A stretch of 64,000 nt of DNA from Comamonas denitrificans. Lineage in GTDB: Bacteria > Pseudomonadota > Gammaproteobacteria > Burkholderiales > Burkholderiaceae_C. This document shows positions 1-8,408 of this stretch, piece after piece. The stretch lies in the NCBI RefSeq assembly GCF_017368815.1, contig NZ_JAFNME010000004.1:1-64000 (forward strand), in the 5' to 3' direction. The position numbers were made by a program, and so were the translations under genes. Below the pieces are notes generated by a model that had not been told where the DNA came from, searched no databases, and saw nothing but the letters and a program-made list of their open reading frames with translations. The number at the start of each line of letters is the position of its first letter. Position 1 is the first letter of the stretch.

Positions 1-252
1 AGAGACGGGTACTGGCCGGGCCGGGCGCGGGCCCGCTGGTGCAGATTGCGATTGCGGCGACTGCGGCAGGCTGGGCGCAGTGCCCGCCACAGCAGGCTGT
101 GCCGTTGCGGTGTGGGGCGCAGGCTTGAGTGTTGAACGCGTGGCCTGCGCCGTTGGCACCGGGGCGGCAGGTGCCACGGCTTCGGGCACCCACAGGGTGA
201 TGCCCATGGCCTCCAGCATGGCCAGGCGGCGGGCATCCAGGGCCAGGCTCAT
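1..252 (-). CDS. N-terminal part of a probable family-4-type uracil-DNA glycosylase, cut by the window edge
   Basis: An open frame runs leftwards off the window from an ATG at 252. The visible 84 residues start MSLALDARRLAMLEAMGI and then become a Pro/Ala/Gln-rich linker; no catalytic motif lies inside the window. The ATG overlaps the rimI stop codon by four bases (ATGA), so it is translationally coupled to rimI and belongs to the tsaB-rimI transcription unit. In related Comamonadaceae the gene after rimI usually encodes a uracil-DNA glycosylase with a variable, proline-rich N-terminus. The product name therefore rests on position and the style of the N-terminus, not on a seen domain. A different, family 1 glycosylase (ung) lies elsewhere in this window. 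Confidence 0.5.
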   Translation of the reverse strand, partial: MSLALDARRLAMLEAMGITLWVPEAVAPAAPVPTAQATRSTLKPAPHTATAQPAVAGTAPSLPQSPQSQSAPAGPRPARPVPVS

Positions 253-737
253 GGTGTGCCTCCGGCCAGGTCTTTGCACAGGTCTTTGCACATCAGCACG
301 GCGGCTTCGCGCACGCCGGGGCTGACGGGGTAATAGTCTTTGCGCTGTCCAACGGCGACAAACCCGGCACCTTCGTACAGGCTGCGGGCGCGGGCATTGC
401 TGCTGCGCACTTCCAGCCACAGGGTGTGCGCGGCCACTTGCCGCGCCCACTCGTGCAGGGCGTGCAAAAGGCAGCGGCCATGGCCCAAGCCTTGGTGCTG
501 GGGGGCGACGCTGAGCGCGAGCAAGTGCACTTCATCAACGGCCTGCATGGCGACAAAAAACCCGAGCACCTCGCCATGGCGCACCAGCATGGCACCGTGG
601 TAGCCGCTGGTCAATGCGTCGGCAAATTGGCGCTGCGTCCAGGGGTGGGCCTGGGCGGCGGCATCGACGGCGGCGACGGCGGGCAGCCATTGCGCCGCCA
701 TGGGCAGCAATTGTGCGGGGGCTTGGCAGTTGAGCAT
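249..737 (-). CDS. rimI: Ribosomal protein alanine N-acetyltransferase RimI
   Basis: A 162-residue GNAT-fold protein expected to acetylate the N-terminal alanine of ribosomal protein S18 in the cytoplasm using acetyl-CoA. Seen: the acetyl-CoA loop in VAPQHQGLGHGRCLL (about residues 77-91, Q/RxxGxG/A pattern), the downstream LEVRSSNARARSLYEGAGF stretch characteristic of RimI, and a C-terminal KDYYP segment followed by a short tail. The length is normal for RimI. The start lies 3 bases beyond the tsaB stop, and the stop overlaps the start of the next gene, so tsaB, rimI and the glycosylase-like gene look like one operon. The pairing with tsaB is widespread in proteobacteria and supports the assignment. 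Confidence 0.93.
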   Translation of the reverse strand: MLNCQAPAQLLPMAAQWLPAVAAVDAAAQAHPWTQRQFADALTSGYHGAMLVRHGEVLGFFVAMQAVDEVHLLALSVAPQHQGLGHGRCLLHALHEWARQVAAHTLWLEVRSSNARARSLYEGAGFVAVGQRKDYYPVSPGVREAAVLMCKDLCKDLAGGTP

Positions 738-740
738 GCC

Positions 741-1436
741 TTAAGCGCCTGCCGCGCCTGCCGTGCGGGCGGCCAGGCGCTCAGCCGTGGTTTGGGCCAC
801 TTTGTCGCGGATGTACAAGGGCAGGGCCTGGCTAGCCGGGCGCAGCCCCCCGGCGGCGATCAAGGTGGGGGCCAGTTGCAGCAAGGCGGTGGCGCTGGGC
901 AAGGCCCGGTGGTGGGTGCTGGTGGGGGCCAAATCGGCATACACCGCCTGGGCATTGCCCACGACCACCGCCCCGCTGGGCACCTGCACTGCGCCGGGGG
1001 CGCTCAGGGCGATGCCGGACAGGGCCTGCCACTGCCCGCTGCTGCGCTGGTAGTGGTAATGGGCGCTGTATACCTCGCCCATGCGGGCATCAAGCACGGC
1101 CAGCACATTGGCGCAGCCATGCGTTTGGTAGGCGGTGTGGGCCACGGCCAGCAGGCTGCACACGGGCAAGACGGGCACTTGGCTGCCAAAGGCCAGGCCC
1201 TGGGCCACGGCGCAGGCGGTGCGCAGGCCGGTAAAAGCACCGGGGCCTTGTCCAAAAACAATAGCTGTAAGCGTTTGTGGGGTAAGCGATAAGGCCGATA
1301 AACCTTCTAATATTTTAGGGATGAGCGTGCCCGATGCTTGGGGCCCACCGCCGCCTTGCCACTGCCACAGGGCATCCCCGCGCTGCACGGCGATGGTGGT
1401 TTGGTCGGTACTGGTGTCAAAAGCAAGCAAATCCAT
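741..1436 (-). CDS. tsaB: tRNA threonylcarbamoyladenosine biosynthesis protein TsaB
   Basis: A 231-residue ASKHA-fold protein, the TsaD-binding partner in the complex that forms t6A37 on ANN-decoding tRNAs. The start was set at the ATG at 1436 (MDLLAFDTSTD, the conserved N-terminal ATP-fold strand); upstream in-frame codons would run into the divergent dacB gene. The family signature FGQGPGAFTGLRTA is present at about residues 60-73. It heads the operon with rimI. The Sua5/TsaC partner enzyme lies 2.8 kb away. The codons for about residues 40-60 (1255-1320) are markedly AT-rich compared with the rest of the gene and include a string resembling one end of the AT-rich repeats of this genome, although the reading frame is intact. 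Confidence 0.93.
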   Translation of the reverse strand: MDLLAFDTSTDQTTIAVQRGDALWQWQGGGGPQASGTLIPKILEGLSALSLTPQTLTAIVFGQGPGAFTGLRTACAVAQGLAFGSQVPVLPVCSLLAVAHTAYQTHGCANVLAVLDARMGEVYSAHYHYQRSSGQWQALSGIALSAPGAVQVPSGAVVVGNAQAVYADLAPTSTHHRALPSATALLQLAPTLIAAGGLRPASQALPLYIRDKVAQTTAERLAARTAGAAGA

Positions 1437-1472
1437 AGGGCAGCGATTATCGGTCAGGCACTTGGCCCGTTC

Positions 1473-1485
1473 TACACTTGCGGCC
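1473..1485 (+). promoter_or_regulatory. Possible -10 box for dacB, giving a nearly leaderless transcript
   Basis: TACACT at 1473-1478 lies only seven bases before the dacB ATG at 1486, and no Shine-Dalgarno sequence precedes that ATG. The divergent tsaB/dacB spacer is just 49 bp. A convincing -35 box is not visible. The same TACACT-to-ATG arrangement occurs before the small ORF upstream of trpE (41007-41021). Inference only. Confidence 0.35.
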
Positions 1486-2910
1486 ATGTTGAAAAAAATT
1501 GTCTCCTGCGCCGCTTTGGCGCTGACGGTGTGGGTGGCCCCGGTGCAGGCCCAGGATGCGCTCTCGACCCTGCCCCGCACGGTGCAAGCGGCGCTTAAAC
1601 GCGCACAGATTCCGGCCGATGCGCTCTCTGTGTTTGTCGCCCCGGCCCCGCCGGGCCAAGCCCCGCGCCTGGACTGGCAAAGCACCGCGCCGCGCAATCC
1701 GGCCTCGGTGATGAAGCTGGTGACCACCTATGCGGCCCTGGACCAATTGGGGCCGGCGTTTGTGTGGCGCACCCCCTTGTACTTGGATGGGGTGATCGAC
1801 AACGGCGCGTTTCGTGGCACGGTGTACATCCGGGGGGCGGGCGACCCCAAGCTGGTGTCGGAGCGGTTGTGGTTGCTGCTGGGGCGCTTGTCGGGCCTGG
1901 GGGTGCGCGTCATCGTCGGCGACATCGTGCTCGATCGCACAGCGTTTGCCCTGGCACCGCACGATCCGGGCGCTTTTGATGGCGAACCCTTTCGCCCTTA
2001 CAACGTGGGCCCCGATGCGCTCTTGATCAACTACAACAGCCAGGTGCTGGGCTTTCTCCCCGACCCTGGGGCGGGGGTGGCCCGCATCCATTACGAGCTG
2101 CCCCTGGCCGGGGTGGCGCTGCCCAGCACCGTGCCGTTGGCCCCGGCGGGCAGCGCCTGTGGCGACTGGCGTGCGCAATTGCAAGCCAATTGGAGCCAGC
2201 CCCAACAGGTGCAGCTTGCCGGCACCTACCCCGCCAGCTGCGGCGATAAAAATTGGCCCGTGGCCCTGCCCGAGCCCGAGCGCTTTGCCGCCAAAGCCAT
2301 TGAAGGCATGTGGCGCGCCCTGGGCGGCCAGCTGACCGGCACGGTGCGCGATGGCCAAGTGCCCCCGGGCCTAAAACCAGCCTGGGAAAACCAATCGCCC
2401 GCCCTGGCCGAAGTGGTGCGCGATATCAATAAATACAGCAACAACGTCATGACCCAGCAATTGCTGCTCACGCTGGCCAAAGAGCGCACGGGCCAGGGCA
2501 GCTTTGAGTCCGCCCGTTTTCTGCTCACCCAATGGTGGCAACAGCGCTGGCCCAGCGCCCCCGTCCCCGAGGTGGATAACGGGGCCGGCTTAAGCCGCGC
2601 CGCGCAGGTGACCGCCGCAGGCCTGGGGCAGATGCTGCAAAGCGTGTGGGCCTCGCCGGTGATGTCGGAATTTATGGCCTCGCTGCCCATCGCTGGCACC
2701 GATGGCACGCTGCGCCGCAGCCAAGCCAATGCCAGTGCCCACCTTAAAACCGGCAGTCTGCGCGATGCCCGGGCCCTGGCCGGATTTGTCGATGGCCGCA
2801 GCGGCCAGCGCTATGTGCTGGTGGCCTTTATCAACCATGCCAATGCCGACAATGGCCGTCCGGTCATGGATGCTTTGGTCGATTGGGTTGCCCAAGATCA
2901 AGGGCGTTAG
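1486..2910 (+). CDS. dacB: D-alanyl-D-alanine carboxypeptidase/endopeptidase, PBP4 type
   Basis: A 474-residue periplasmic serine peptidase of family S13 that trims pentapeptides and cuts peptide cross-links in peptidoglycan. Seen: a Sec signal peptide (MLKKIVSCAALALTVWVAPVQA, cleavage near residue 22 to 24), the SxxK motif as SVMK with the nucleophilic serine, the SxN motif as SNN (in KYSNNVMTQ) and the KTGS triad motif near the C-terminus. The length matches PBP4. The large insert between the first two motifs, usual for this family, is present. The start is the ATG at 1486, where the signal peptide begins. The TAG stop is formed by the end of a palindromic repeat that begins there. Confidence 0.93.
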   Translation: MLKKIVSCAALALTVWVAPVQAQDALSTLPRTVQAALKRAQIPADALSVFVAPAPPGQAPRLDWQSTAPRNPASVMKLVTTYAALDQLGPAFVWRTPLYLDGVIDNGAFRGTVYIRGAGDPKLVSERLWLLLGRLSGLGVRVIVGDIVLDRTAFALAPHDPGAFDGEPFRPYNVGPDALLINYNSQVLGFLPDPGAGVARIHYELPLAGVALPSTVPLAPAGSACGDWRAQLQANWSQPQQVQLAGTYPASCGDKNWPVALPEPERFAAKAIEGMWRALGGQLTGTVRDGQVPPGLKPAWENQSPALAEVVRDINKYSNNVMTQQLLLTLAKERTGQGSFESARFLLTQWWQQRWPSAPVPEVDNGAGLSRAAQVTAAGLGQMLQSVWASPVMSEFMASLPIAGTDGTLRRSQANASAHLKTGSLRDARALAGFVDGRSGQRYVLVAFINHANADNGRPVMDALVDWVAQDQGR

Positions 2911-2929
2911 ATCGTGAACACGTTCTGAG
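2906..2929 (-). repeat. 24-bp near-palindromic repeat at the dacB stop codon
   Basis: GTTAG-ATCGTGAACACGTT-CTGAG. This is the reverse orientation of the unit CTRAG-AACGTGTTCACGAT-CTRAG that recurs at 4183, 24448, 31742, 36644, 49603 and 60880. The TAG stop of dacB (2908-2910) is the first half of the unit. Together with the copy at 4183 it brackets the following binding-protein gene with inverted ends. Confidence 0.85.
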
Positions 2930-3031
2930 GGCGCAATCAAGGGTTTTCCCGGAAATTCGGCGGAATCAAAAAAACCCTCCGAGAGGCACAATCAAACGCT
3001 TCTCATCTGCTGTCCTTTGGAGGGTTTTGTT

Positions 3032-4186
3032 ATGCAGCGACGTCGCTTTGTTTCCCTGGCTTGCCAAACTGCCATCGTGGGGGCCTGGCCGGCATGGGCG
3101 CTGCAGGCATCGGCCCAAGAGGGCACGACCCCAGGGCTCACCGACCAAGCCATCCACATTGCCAGCAGTGTGCCGCTGACGGGCACCTTGGTCGGTTTTG
3201 GTCAGGCTGTGCAAAAAGGCGCTGGCGCTGCCTTTGCCGAGATCAATGCCCAGGGCGGTATTTATGGCCGCCAAATTCGCCTCCACCTGGTGGACGATGG
3301 CTACGACCCCGAGCGCTCGGTGGCCAACATCAAAAACATCCTTCAAGAGCGCAAAGCCCTGGCCTTGCTCTCGTGCGTGGGCACGCCCAACAACACGGCC
3401 ATCACCCCGCTGATTGAAGCGGCCGGCATTCCCCACGTGGCCCCGATTACCGGGGCGGCCTCGCTGCGCAAAGCCCAGCAATCGGTGTTTCACGTTCGCG
3501 CCGGTTACAGCGAAGAGGTGATCAGCTTGGTGCAGCGCTTGGTGGGCATGGGCCTCAAAGGCATTGCCGTGGTGTACCTGGACAACGGCTATGGCCGTGA
3601 GCTGCAAGGGGTGGCCGCCGCCGAATTGCAGCGCCTGGAGGCCACGCCCGCGGCCGAGCTGGCGCTGGAGGTGAAAGGGGACAACGCCAACGCAGTCCTG
3701 CAAGCGCTCAAGCAAGCCCGCCCTTCGGCGGTGTTGCTGCTCACGGCCGGCACGTCCTCGCTGGGCATGATTCAAGGCATCAAGCAACAGCTGCCGGGGG
3801 TGCTGATGGCGGGCTTGAGCTCCACCATCCAGGGGCTCAAGCTGGACGATGCCGCCAGCGGCATGGCTGTGACCACCATCGTGCCCGACCCGAACCGGGG
3901 CAAAAACGGCGTGGTGCGCAGCTACCAAGCGGCCATGAAGGCGCTAGGGGAGCAAGAGTTTTCGCAGGGCTCTTTGGAGGCCTACATCAACGCCCACGTG
4001 CTGGCCTACGGCCTGCGCTTGGCGGGCAAAGAACCCACCCCTGCACGCGTGCGCGCGGCCTTGTCCAGCATTCGCAACTTTGATCTGGGCGGGTTTGTCG
4101 TCAGCTACGGGGCCACGCCCCCCTTCATTGGTTCGCGCTTTATTGAGCTGGGCATCATTGGCCGCAACGGACGCTTTGTGGGTTAA
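3032..4186 (+). CDS. ABC transporter periplasmic substrate-binding protein, branched-chain amino acid (type 1) family
   Basis: A 384-residue secreted binding protein. Seen: an N-terminal targeting sequence MQRRRFVSLACQ with an RRRF core compatible with Tat export, cut after about residue 29 (ASAQ). The mature part has the LivJ-like pattern: IHIASSVPLTGTLVGFGQ, an early glycine-rich lobe, LVDDGYDPERSVANIK, and GIAVVYLDNGYGRE in the second lobe. The start is the ATG at 3032 after GGAGG at 3019-3023; an in-frame TTG at 3017 would overlap that ribosome binding site. No permease or ATPase gene is adjacent, so the partner and ligand are unknown; such orphan proteins may feed another transporter or a sensor. 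The gene is bracketed by inverted copies of the 24-bp repeat, and its TAA stop is part of the right copy. Confidence 0.88.
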   Translation: MQRRRFVSLACQTAIVGAWPAWALQASAQEGTTPGLTDQAIHIASSVPLTGTLVGFGQAVQKGAGAAFAEINAQGGIYGRQIRLHLVDDGYDPERSVANIKNILQERKALALLSCVGTPNNTAITPLIEAAGIPHVAPITGAASLRKAQQSVFHVRAGYSEEVISLVQRLVGMGLKGIAVVYLDNGYGRELQGVAAAELQRLEATPAAELALEVKGDNANAVLQALKQARPSAVLLLTAGTSSLGMIQGIKQQLPGVLMAGLSSTIQGLKLDDAASGMAVTTIVPDPNRGKNGVVRSYQAAMKALGEQEFSQGSLEAYINAHVLAYGLRLAGKEPTPARVRAALSSIRNFDLGGFVVSYGATPPFIGSRFIELGIIGRNGRFVG

Positions 4187-4206
4187 GAACGTGTTCACGA
4201 TCTAAG
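4183..4206 (+). repeat. 24-bp near-palindromic repeat at the stop of the binding-protein gene
   Basis: TTAAG-AACGTGTTCACGAT-CTAAG. The stop codon TAA at 4184-4186 lies in the first pentamer. The unit is inverted with respect to the copy at 2906, so the two form the ends of a 1.3 kb segment carrying one gene. Confidence 0.88.
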
Positions 4207-4251
4207 CCCATACTTGCCAAGCGCGGCTGCACGCGGCTTTACAACCGCGCC

Positions 4252-5274
4252 TTAGCCTGCGGCAGCGGCCCGCTCCAGCCGGTCACGCACGCCTTCCCAG
4301 TCGGCGCTCTCGGGCGGGGCTTCCACCCAAATCAAGGGCACGCCCAGGGCGTCCAAATCGCGCAAATCGCTGAATAACTGTTGGGCGGCGGCCAAGGCGT
4401 TGTGCGGCATGGCCCGCAGTGCAATGCCGGGCCCGGGGCGGGTCAGGGGGCTGCGGTGGTACACCGCCAAGGCCGGGGCCTCGCGCCCCAGCAGCTGCAG
4501 GGCGCTGCGCAGTTGCTCGGTGCCCATCAAGCGCACTTTGGCATTCGGGGCATAGTGGGCCAAAAGAGTTCCAGAGGCGCGTGGGGTATGCGCAGACAGC
4601 TCTTCTTTCGATAGTGGTCGTTGGCCGCACACCCGCGCAATATCGTCGCGCGTAATCGCCCCGGGGCGCAGCAGCACGGGCACGCCCCGGGTGCAGTCGA
4701 TGATGGTCGATTCAATGCCAACCGCACAGGCACCGCCGTCCAGCACCAATAAATCAGCGCCAAATTCGCTGGCCACATGCGCCGCCGTGGTGGGGCTGAT
4801 GCGGCCAAACTTGTTCGCGCTGGGCGCGGCCAGGCCCCAAATGGGCGGCTGGCGCTGCAGGCAGGCCTGCAGCAAAGCCTGGGCCACCGGGTGCGCCGGG
4901 CAGCGCAGGCCAATGGTGGCTTGCCCGCCTGTGGCGGCCTGGGCGATGCCCGGTCGGCAGGGCAGGATGAGGGTCAAAGGCCCGGGCCAGAAGGCCTCGA
5001 TCAGCTGCTGGGCAAACACCGGGACGGCTTGGGCGTAGTGGGCCATGGCGGCGCTGGGGCCCTGGGGGTGCCCTTGGGCATCGGCCACATGCACGATCAG
5101 CGGGTGGTCGGCCGGGCGGCCCTTGGCCGCAAAAATCTGAGCCACGGCGTTGGGGTTGTCCGCATCGGCGGCCAAGCCGTACACGGTTTCGGTCGGCAAA
5201 CCGATCAATTGGCCCTGGGCCAGCGCGTCGGCCGCGCGGGCAATGGTGTCGGGGTGGTGGCCGTCCAAAACCAT
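4252..5274 (-). CDS. L-threonylcarbamoyladenylate synthase, Sua5/YwlC type
   Basis: A 340-residue enzyme making threonylcarbamoyl-AMP from threonine, bicarbonate and ATP for t6A tRNA modification. Seen: the conserved IGLPTETVYGLAADA near residues 23-37, the KGRP substrate motif, AFWPGPLTLIL, and SANKFGRISPTTAAHV. The C-terminal Sua5 domain (from GTLLAHYAPNA to the end) makes this the long Sua5 form rather than the short TsaC form. The start is the ATG at 5274; earlier in-frame codons lie inside purK. It follows purK with 2 bases between the stop of one and the start of the other, so it is the last gene of purE-purK-sua5. tsaB, whose product acts in the same pathway, is 2.8 kb away. Confidence 0.92.
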   Translation of the reverse strand: MVLDGHHPDTIARAADALAQGQLIGLPTETVYGLAADADNPNAVAQIFAAKGRPADHPLIVHVADAQGHPQGPSAAMAHYAQAVPVFAQQLIEAFWPGPLTLILPCRPGIAQAATGGQATIGLRCPAHPVAQALLQACLQRQPPIWGLAAPSANKFGRISPTTAAHVASEFGADLLVLDGGACAVGIESTIIDCTRGVPVLLRPGAITRDDIARVCGQRPLSKEELSAHTPRASGTLLAHYAPNAKVRLMGTEQLRSALQLLGREAPALAVYHRSPLTRPGPGIALRAMPHNALAAAQQLFSDLRDLDALGVPLIWVEAPPESADWEGVRDRLERAAAAG

Positions 5275-5276
5275 GC

Positions 5277-6449
5277 TTAAAACGCCTCGATGCCCACAAT
5301 GGCAGCCGCTTGCAGCGCGGTGGCGCGGGCCGCCTCGGCCGTGGTGGCCGTGATGTTGAGGTGGCCCATCTTGCGGCCGCGTTGGGCCTGGGCCTTGCCG
5401 TACAGGTGCAGGTGGCAGCCGGGCAGCGCCAAGACTTGATCCCAGGCGGGGGTCTGGGCCGTGTCGCCATGCGCGAACCACAAATCGCCCAGCAGGTTGA
5501 GCATGATGCTCGCGCTGTGCAGGCGCGGCTGCACCAGCGGCAGGCCGGTCATGCAGCGCACTTGCAGCTCAAACTGCGACACATCGCAGCCGTTTTGGCT
5601 GTAATGGCCGCTGTTGTGCGGGCGCGGGGCGATTTCATTGACCACGAGGCTGCCGTCTTGCAGCACAAAGAACTCGACGCACAGCACACCCACATACTGC
5701 AAGCCTTCTGCTACCGATTTAGCAGCTGCCAGCGCTTGCTGGGCTTGGGCTAAAGGCAGATTTCCTTCATACACCTCGGTCACGGCCAAAATGCCATCGC
5801 GGTGCAGGTTGCGCTGCACCGGCAGGTGCACGATCTGGCCATTGCGGCCACGGGCGACGATGACGGAGCACTCGTGCGCCAGCGGCAGCATTTTTTCCAG
5901 CACGCAGGCCACGCGGCCCAGATCGTCCCAGGCCTGGGCCAGTTCTTCCAGGGTCTTGACGCGCACCTGGCCCTTGCCGTCGTAGCCCATGCGGGCCGTT
6001 TTCAGAATGCCGGGCAGCAGGTCGGCGGGCACCGCTGCCAGTTGCTCGGGCGTTTCGATCACGGCGTGCGGCGCTACGGGCACGCCGCAGCGCACAAAGT
6101 GGGCCTTTTCGGCAGCGCGGTCTTGGGCAATGGCCACCGCCGACCCGGCGGGTGCGACCGGCAGGGTCTGCGCCAGCTGGTTCAGGCTGGCAGCGGGCAC
6201 GTTTTCAAACTCGGTGGTGACGGCGGCGCAGACGCGGGCCAGCTCGGCCAAGCCTTGGGCATCGCTGTAGCCGCTGCGGATGTGCTGGTGGCTGATGCGC
6301 CCGGCGGGGCTGGTGGCATCGGGGTCGAGCACGGCGGTGAAGTAGCCCATGGCCTGCGCCGCGTGGGCAAACATGCGGCCCAGCTGGCCGCCCCCCAGTA
6401 CGCCCAGCGTCGCGCCGGGCAGGATTACGGGCGTGGCATGGGCGCTCAT
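5277..6449 (-). CDS. purK: N5-carboxyaminoimidazole ribonucleotide synthase PurK
   Basis: A 390-residue ATP-grasp enzyme converting AIR, ATP and bicarbonate to N5-CAIR in de novo purine synthesis. Seen: the N-terminal [16 protein letters not shown] nucleotide-fold motif (about residues 10-25), [13 protein letters not shown] in the ATP-grasp region, ECSVIVARG, and near the C-terminal third [14 protein letters not shown], the metal/ATP-binding signature. The length is normal. Its start overlaps the purE stop by four bases (ATGA), so both enzymes of the two-step carboxylation are translationally coupled. Confidence 0.96.
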   Translation of the reverse strand: MSAHATPVILPGATLGVLGGGQLGRMFAHAAQAMGYFTAVLDPDATSPAGRISHQHIRSGYSDAQGLAELARVCAAVTTEFENVPAASLNQLAQTLPVAPAGSAVAIAQDRAAEKAHFVRCGVPVAPHAVIETPEQLAAVPADLLPGILKTARMGYDGKGQVRVKTLEELAQAWDDLGRVACVLEKMLPLAHECSVIVARGRNGQIVHLPVQRNLHRDGILAVTEVYEGNLPLAQAQQALAAAKSVAEGLQYVGVLCVEFFVLQDGSLVVNEIAPRPHNSGHYSQNGCDVSQFELQVRCMTGLPLVQPRLHSASIMLNLLGDLWFAHGDTAQTPAWDQVLALPGCHLHLYGKAQAQRGRKMGHLNITATTAEAARATALQAAAIVGIEAF

Positions 6450-6943
6450 GCGTTCACCGGCAAAGTCATGGCGCGCGCCGTTTCGGTCTGCTCGGCGCGG
6501 AAGGCATTGAGCTGGGCGCGCAGGGCCGGGTCTTCGTTGGCCAGCAGCGCCACGGCAAACAGCGCGGCATTGGCCGCCCCGGCCTGGCCAATGGCAAACG
6601 TGGCCACAGGCACGCCCTTGGGCATTTGCACGATGCTGTGCAGCGAATCCACGCCCTGCAGGTGGCGGCTGGCCACGGGCACGCCCAGCACGGGCACGGG
6701 GGTTTTGGCGGCGATCATGCCCGGCAGATGGGCTGCGCCGCCCGCGCCCGCAATGATGGCCTTGAGGCCGCGCTCGGCGGCCGCTTCGGCGTAGCGGAAC
6801 ATGTCGTCGGGCATGCGGTGGGCCGAGACCACCTGCGCCTCAAACGCGATACCGAATTGCTGGAGGATGGCAACGGCGTGCTGCATGGTGTCCCAGTCAC
6901 TGCTGGAGCCCATGACCACACCAACTTGGATGGCTGCTTGCAT
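6446..6943 (-). CDS. purE: N5-carboxyaminoimidazole ribonucleotide mutase PurE
   Basis: A 165-residue class I PurE moving the carboxyl group of N5-CAIR to give CAIR. Seen: [14 protein letters not shown] at the N-terminus (phosphate-binding SxSD), VVSAHRMPD with the catalytic histidine, [14 protein letters not shown], and [10 protein letters not shown]. The start is the ATG at 6943 (MQAAIQVG), which fits the family; an upstream in-frame ATG at 7024 would translate through a terminator-like hairpin. purC, the next pathway gene, is not adjacent here but lies about 17 kb away at 23.5 kb. Confidence 0.96.
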   Translation of the reverse strand: MQAAIQVGVVMGSSSDWDTMQHAVAILQQFGIAFEAQVVSAHRMPDDMFRYAEAAAERGLKAIIAGAGGAAHLPGMIAAKTPVPVLGVPVASRHLQGVDSLHSIVQMPKGVPVATFAIGQAGAANAALFAVALLANEDPALRAQLNAFRAEQTETARAMTLPVNA

Positions 6944-6954
6944 AGTGTGAAAGT

Positions 6955-6994
6955 AAAAAAGCGCGCCCAGGGCATCTAACGACGCTGAGCGCGC
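6955..6994 (-). terminator. Intrinsic terminator between the ABC transporter genes and purE
   Basis: Read on the minus strand, GCGCGCTCAG (6994-6985) pairs with CTGGGCGCGC (6970-6961) around a 14-nt loop, followed by six T residues (6960-6955). It ends only about 11 bases before the purE ATG. It could close the upstream ABC transporter unit or work as an attenuator in the purE leader; the sequence does not decide. Confidence 0.75.
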
Positions 6995-7043
6995 GTGCTG
7001 GCGCAGGGGAAGAACAACCGCCAAAGCGGCAAAGCCGCAGATT

Positions 7044-8408
7044 TTACGGCGCGATCGTCTTTTGCGGGGTCATGTGCTGGGACAGCCCACGACCGTTCTG
7101 GGACGAGCGTGCCGCCCACCCCACCCACAGGCAGGCCAGCGCCAGCTGTGCGCCCAGGGCCATCCAGGCCCAGGGGCGCGGCAAGGTGCCCGGTGGGGCC
7201 ACATCGCCGACCAGCACCGCCAGGGGTTGCAGCGCTGCGGCGGCGGTGTTGCCCGCGGTGCCCAATACCAGCAGGGGCAGCACCAGGTTGATGACCAGCC
7301 AGGTCACGGTAAAGACGGCCACGGGCGATTTCCAGCGCTGGGCCTGCAGGGCAAAGCCGGTCAGGATCAGCCCCTCGCGCAGCAGTTGTGCGCAGGCCAG
7401 CAGCAGCCACCAGCCCACCGTGGTGGTGCTGGACTGGCTCCAGGCGATGGCCGAGGCCAGCAGCGCCAGCAGCCAGCTGATGGGCCACAGGGGCAGTGCC
7501 TGCCAAGCGCTGCGCCAGCGCCGCTGCTGCAGCCCCCACTGCACCTGATGCCAGGCGCGGGCATGGCCCGCCATGTGTTGCAGGCCGATGAAGGCGGTGG
7601 CCACCAAGGCCCAGCCCGCCAGGTGCGGCCACAGCGCGGCAGCCTGCGTGTGCCAGACCCCGGCGCTGGCCACCCCGGCCACCACCAGCCCCACGGGCCA
7701 GGCCCAGGGCAGGGTGGGCACATCCAGGCGCTCGCACAGCTGGCGCCACAGGGCCAGCAGGCCCAGTCCGCAGGCGGCAAGGCCCAGCACGTACGCCAAG
7801 CCCCAGTCGCCCAAGTCCCAGCCCCACCAGGGGTGGTGTTCGGGCGAGGGCAGGGCGCGCACCAGCCCCAGCACCAGGGGCAAGCCGATCAGCGCCAGCA
7901 GCCACAGGCTGCGCTGCTGCCACGGCCCGGCGTGCCAGCGCACCAGCACCGCATTCATGGCCCAGGCCTGGGCGGCCAAGCCCCACAGCACGGCCAGCAT
8001 CAGCAGGTGCCAGGCGCGGTGCGCGCCCCACAGCAGCTCCCACACCGAGGCGGCCACGACGCTGGTCACGCCAAACAAGGCGGCGTACAGCCAGGCGGGC
8101 ACCGTGGCACCCAGCAGCTTGCCCCAGGCCATTTGCCAGGGGGTGAGGGCCGACAGGCGCTGCCAGTCCCAGGTGTGCTGGCGCACTTCCTCGCTCAGGC
8201 TGCGCGCGGCCAGCACGCTGGCGTACCCCGTGGTGCTGGCCCACAGGCCAAAGACTGCCGTCAGGCCCAGGCTGGCCAGGCGTTCATGGGCATCGGACAA
8301 AACCAAGGGCAGCGCCAGGATCAGGCTGCACAGCAGCAGCGTCCACAGCGCCAGGCTGGGCCGCCAGTTAAGCCAGAGCTGGCGTTGAAATTCTGGATTG
8401 TTAAGCAT
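7044..8408 (-). CDS. ABC transporter permease-like membrane protein of unknown substrate
   Basis: A 454-residue polytopic membrane protein with about 12 hydrophobic segments, the first at about residues 18-38. The N-terminal half has the ABC-2 permease look: a cytoplasmic N-terminus, then an [25 protein letters not shown]-type cytosolic stretch after the second membrane segment, as seen in the coupling region of this class. I do not recognise a specific family. Its start overlaps the end of the ATPase gene by eight bases, so the two form a transporter unit. Trp is unusually frequent. An exporter of lipid or hydrophobic substrate is possible but not shown. Confidence 0.75.
   Translation of the reverse strand: MLNNPEFQRQLWLNWRPSLALWTLLLCSLILALPLVLSDAHERLASLGLTAVFGLWASTTGYASVLAARSLSEEVRQHTWDWQRLSALTPWQMAWGKLLGATVPAWLYAALFGVTSVVAASVWELLWGAHRAWHLLMLAVLWGLAAQAWAMNAVLVRWHAGPWQQRSLWLLALIGLPLVLGLVRALPSPEHHPWWGWDLGDWGLAYVLGLAACGLGLLALWRQLCERLDVPTLPWAWPVGLVVAGVASAGVWHTQAAALWPHLAGWALVATAFIGLQHMAGHARAWHQVQWGLQQRRWRSAWQALPLWPISWLLALLASAIAWSQSSTTTVGWWLLLACAQLLREGLILTGFALQAQRWKSPVAVFTVTWLVINLVLPLLVLGTAGNTAAAALQPLAVLVGDVAPPGTLPRPWAWMALGAQLALACLWVGWAARSSQNGRGLSQHMTPQKTIAP

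Noticed and set aside
3017-3031. TTG start for the binding-protein gene
   Set aside because: It would overlap the Shine-Dalgarno GGAGG; the ATG at 3032 starts a proper export signal.
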